Of a stretch of DNA of 64,000 bases, positions 61,793-64,000 are shown piece by piece; the first letter of the stretch is position 1, and every line of letters starts with the position of its first letter. The notes under the pieces are model-generated. The model saw nothing but the letters and a program-made list of their open reading frames with translations. It did no database searches and was not told the DNA's origin. The stretch lies in contig NZ_JBCDMV010000031.1 in NCBI RefSeq assembly GCF_038433135.1, positions 15,369 to 79,368 of the forward strand, read 5' to 3'. The stretch comes from Luteococcus sp038433135. GTDB taxonomy: Bacteria; Actinomycetota; Actinomycetes; Propionibacteriales; Propionibacteriaceae. The position numbers and the translations under genes are program-made.

Positions 61793-62503
61793 TCAGGGTT
61801 GAGGTTTCACCAGCCCCGTGTCGTAGGCCAGAACCACCATCTGGATCCGGTCGCGCAGGTTCAGTTTGGCCAGGATGTGACCGATGTGGGTCTTGACCGT
61901 TGCCTCCGCCAGGAAGAGCTTGCCCGCGATCTCCGAATTGGTCAGTCCGCGGCCGACCTCGGTGAGCACCTCGCGTTCCCGCTCGGTGAGTGCAGCCAGT
62001 CGCTGTTCGGCGGTTCGTTGCTCGGCGGGCCCCGACGGCAGTGAGGGCAGGAAACGTTCCAGCAGGCGACGGGTGGCCGAAGGGGCCACCACCGACTCGC
62101 CGGAGTGCACCGCGCGGATGGCGGCCAGCAGCTCCGCTGGGCCGGCATCCTTCAGCAGGAAGCCACCGGCTCCCGCCTTGAGCGCGGCATAGACGTACTC
62201 GTCCAGGTCGAAGGTGGTCAGCACCAGCACGCGAGGGCCCGCGGGCCCGGAAGCCTCCCGTGCCTCGGTGATTCGACGGGTGGCCTCCACCCCGTCCATC
62301 ACCGGCATCCGGATGTCCATCAGAACCACGTCGGGGGCCAGCTTGACGGCGGCGGCGACCGCGTCGGCACCGGTGCCCACCTCGCCGACCACCGTCATGT
62401 CGGCCTGCGCGTCCAGCACCATCCGGAAACCGGCTCGCACCATCTCCTGGTCGTCGGCCAACAGCAGCCTGATCTGGCCCGGCGTGGCGGGGGGAGTGGT
62501 CAT
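61793..62503 (-). CDS. NarL/LuxR-family response regulator
   Basis: 236 residues. Receiver motifs LADDQEMVRAG, VVLMDIRMPVMDG (phospho-acceptor Asp) and GFLLKDAG; LuxR HTH LTEREREVLTEVGRGLTNSEIAGKLFLAEATVKTH. Overlaps its kinase by 4 bp. Closely similar to the regulator at 22980-23642, so the two systems are paralogous. Confidence 0.95.
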   Translation of the reverse strand: MTTPPATPGQIRLLLADDQEMVRAGFRMVLDAQADMTVVGEVGTGADAVAAAVKLAPDVVLMDIRMPVMDGVEATRRITEAREASGPAGPRVLVLTTFDLDEYVYAALKAGAGGFLLKDAGPAELLAAIRAVHSGESVVAPSATRRLLERFLPSLPSGPAEQRTAEQRLAALTEREREVLTEVGRGLTNSEIAGKLFLAEATVKTHIGHILAKLNLRDRIQMVVLAYDTGLVKPQP

Positions 62504-63852
62504 GGTGAGGTCCTCTCGGGATGGGCGGGCATGGGGTGTGTTGGGACAGGCGGAGTCGGGGCGAGTGGAGCCGCTGAAGTGGGCGTCGGTGAAGTGTGCG
62601 CCGAGGCTGGGGGAGGTGCGGCGGCCTGGCTGGGCAGGGTTGCGAACACCTCGAAACCCCCGCCGTGACGCGGCCCGGCATTGAGCGTGCCACCCCAGGC
62701 TGCCATCCGTTCGCGCATCCCCACCAGGCCGTGACCCAGGCCGTCGCTGCTGGTGGGCCCGGAGCCGGTGTCGGCCACCCGAATGCTCAATCCGTCGTGG
62801 CCGTGGGCCAACGTGACGTCCACGGTGGCGCCGGCGCCGGCATGCTTCATCACATTGGTCAGCGACTCCTGCACCACCCGGTAGACCGCCATCTGCGCGC
62901 CCTCGGAGAGGGTGCCATGTGAGTCGGCGTCGCCCAACACCCGGAAGGTCGCCGGGATGCCGGCGCCGCGCAACTGTTCCACCAGCTCGCCGATCTGGTC
63001 GATGGTGGCGGAGGGAGCCAGCTCCAGATCCTCACCGTCCTGCCGCAGCACGCCCACCAGGCGTCGGGTCTCACCCAGGGCGGTGCGAGCGGTCTGCCCG
63101 ATGGTCTCGATCGCCCTGGTCACCTGCGCCAGCCGGGCCTCCGGATCCCCGAGCTCACCATGTGAGGCCAGATAACCGGCCCCGTCGGACTGCACCACGA
63201 TCACGCTCAGCGAATGGGCGACGATGTCATGCATCTCTCGCGCCAGCCGGTTGCGCTCCTCCTGGGCGATCAACGCGCGCCCCTGGGCCCTTTCCCGCTC
63301 CAGCGCCTCGGCGCGCTCCTTCCAGGACTGGTGCGTCAGGTCCCGCTGTCGGGCCCACTGGCCGGCAAACCAGGTGGCGGCCACGATTGCGACGCAGGGA
63401 ATCGCATTGGCCGCTATTCGGATCAGGGCGGCGGGGGCACCCGCGCTCGACTCGCCGGGCATGTTGAGGCCCCAGTCGAGCCCGGCCAGCGCACAGCCGG
63501 CCAGGGCAATCCACAGACATCGTCGCGCCCAGCGCTGCTCGCCATAGCGGGCGACGGCATAGACCATGATCGGCGCCGTCAGGTTGCTCGGCAGGACCGA
63601 ATCGTTCAGCAGCAGCTGCAACAGATGAGGCGGAACCAGGGCCAACGTCGCCGCCACGGGAAAGGTGCGGCGCCAGACCAAGGGCAGGAAGAAACTGGCC
63701 GACCAGACCAATACGAACCACCCGGGGAGCTCTCTCAACCCCCAGCCGTCGGCCAGCCCCCCGATGGCGAACAGCCCGATGAAGGCGGCCAGCACAACAT
63801 CGCCCCACCGGGGCTTGAACCGGTGCAGGCTGGGGGCGGATTGGACTGGCAT
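62500..63852 (-). CDS. Sensor histidine kinase (HisKA_3 type)
   Basis: 450 residues. About six N-terminal membrane helices, then the phosphoacceptor box LAREMHDIVAHSLSVIVVQSD and the ATPase domain ending GLGHGLVGMRERM. A 40-residue Pro/Ala/Ser/Thr-rich tail (residues about 410-450) is an oddity. No RBS: TAGGCT (minus strand, 63859-63864) is exactly 6 bp before the ATG. Upstream gene of the kinase-regulator pair. Confidence 0.92.
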   Translation of the reverse strand: MPVQSAPSLHRFKPRWGDVVLAAFIGLFAIGGLADGWGLRELPGWFVLVWSASFFLPLVWRRTFPVAATLALVPPHLLQLLLNDSVLPSNLTAPIMVYAVARYGEQRWARRCLWIALAGCALAGLDWGLNMPGESSAGAPAALIRIAANAIPCVAIVAATWFAGQWARQRDLTHQSWKERAEALERERAQGRALIAQEERNRLAREMHDIVAHSLSVIVVQSDGAGYLASHGELGDPEARLAQVTRAIETIGQTARTALGETRRLVGVLRQDGEDLELAPSATIDQIGELVEQLRGAGIPATFRVLGDADSHGTLSEGAQMAVYRVVQESLTNVMKHAGAGATVDVTLAHGHDGLSIRVADTGSGPTSSDGLGHGLVGMRERMAAWGGTLNAGPRHGGGFEVFATLPSQAAAPPPASAHTSPTPTSAAPLAPTPPVPTHPMPAHPERTSP

Positions 63853-63858
63853 GGCGCC

Positions 63859-63864
63859 AGCCTA
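63859..63864 (-). promoter_or_regulatory. Leaderless-type -10 box of the histidine kinase gene
   Basis: TAGGCT on the minus strand with 6 bp to the ATG and no Shine-Dalgarno sequence. Confidence 0.45.
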
Positions 63865-63971
63865 GGTGTTGGTGGCAGGGACGTTCATGACAGTGCGCGG
63901 TTTGACGTAAAGGGAGGACCCCCGCTGGGCTGTGGCTTGTCGAAGGTCACATCTCAACAACGGAGGTCCTC

Positions 63972-64000
63972 ATGCCCCACTCTAAGGCCCGGCTCAATGT
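63972..64000 (+). mobile_element. Left end of an IS481-type transposase gene (cut by the window)
   Basis: After GGAGG, an ATG opens a frame reading MPHSKARLNV, the characteristic first residues of IS481-family transposases (MPHxNARL...). The gene continues past the window edge. The insertion-sequence end probably lies within the preceding 60 bp, but no inverted repeat can be confirmed without the other end. Confidence 0.5.

Noticed and set aside
1..64000. tRNA, rRNA or CRISPR loci
   Set aside because: No cloverleaf-like intergenic sequence, rRNA segment or regularly spaced direct repeats were recognised by reading; a dedicated covariance-model scan could still find a small RNA.

Overview
This is high-GC actinobacterial DNA. 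Features pointing that way are the codon bias (long antisense shadow frames), LacI/ROK/GntR-controlled sugar operons, leaderless-type starts, a permease-ATPase fusion of the corynebacterial SiaG type, a mycobacterial-type Nei2 and a copy family of the common actinobacterial TCGACAGGCTCGGGG-like repeat. The pairing of a GH101 endo-alpha-GalNAcase with a GH112 phosphorylase and a sialidase suggests a host-associated member of the Propionibacteriaceae; that family assignment is inference. LAYOUT: (1) 1-6.7 kb, a LacI-type regulator between a divergent glycogen-debranching-like glycosidase and a family-1 sugar ABC transporter. (2) 6.8-12.9 kb, galE and a phosphohexomutase on the minus strand, divergent from a sugar-nucleotidyltransferase/GHMP-kinase pair and a ROK repressor. 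(3) 13.1-23 kb, a secreted GH101 endo-alpha-N-acetylgalactosaminidase, a cytoplasmic GH112 galacto-N-biose phosphorylase and its ABC importer. (4) 23-25 kb, a two-component system. (5) 25-35.7 kb, a secreted GH33 sialidase, a NanR-like GntR regulator and a complete SiaEFGI-type importer with nanA-nanK-nanE. (6) 35.9-47.5 kb, mostly unlinked genes: DUF1349, an unrecognised 625-residue protein, DUF1846, hemerythrin, a potassium channel with a DUF6394 partner, an ECF sigma factor with a META-domain membrane protein, an EamA permease and a PI-PLC-like enzyme. (7) 46.8-53.3 kb, TetR divergent from an MmpL exporter fused to a degenerate ABC-ATPase-like domain, then a YhgE/Pip-type membrane protein. 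(8) 53.4-61.5 kb, a low-GC acetyltransferase-like gene, a SUFU protein flanked by a duplicated domain, Nei2, a phosphodiester glycosidase and a phytase-like/GDPD fusion. (9) 61.5-64 kb, a small exported peptide beside a second two-component system, then the left edge of an IS481-type transposase gene cut by the window end. HOW IT WORKS TOGETHER (inference from families): the sialidase trims sialic acid from O-glycans; GH101 releases Gal-beta-1,3-GalNAc; ABC importers bring in the disaccharide and sialic acid; GH112 splits galacto-N-biose into Gal-1-P and GalNAc; the nucleotidyltransferase, GHMP kinase, GalE and mutase would channel these on; NanA/NanK/NanE turn sialic acid into GlcNAc-6-P. No galT, nahK, nagA or nagB is present in the window. 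REGULATION visible in sequence: a 21-bp element lies at the same place relative to the -10 box of both the GH101 and GH112 promoters, with a third copy over the start of the mutase gene (candidate ROK regulon). A different palindrome, ATCAGAC-RTCCGAT, lies downstream of the promoters of the sialidase and sialic-acid operon (candidate NanR regulon). Three intergenic 90-92 bp elements with inverted ends (TTCCGAGAA...TTCTCGGAA) form an uncharacterised repeat family. No tRNA, rRNA or CRISPR array was seen.
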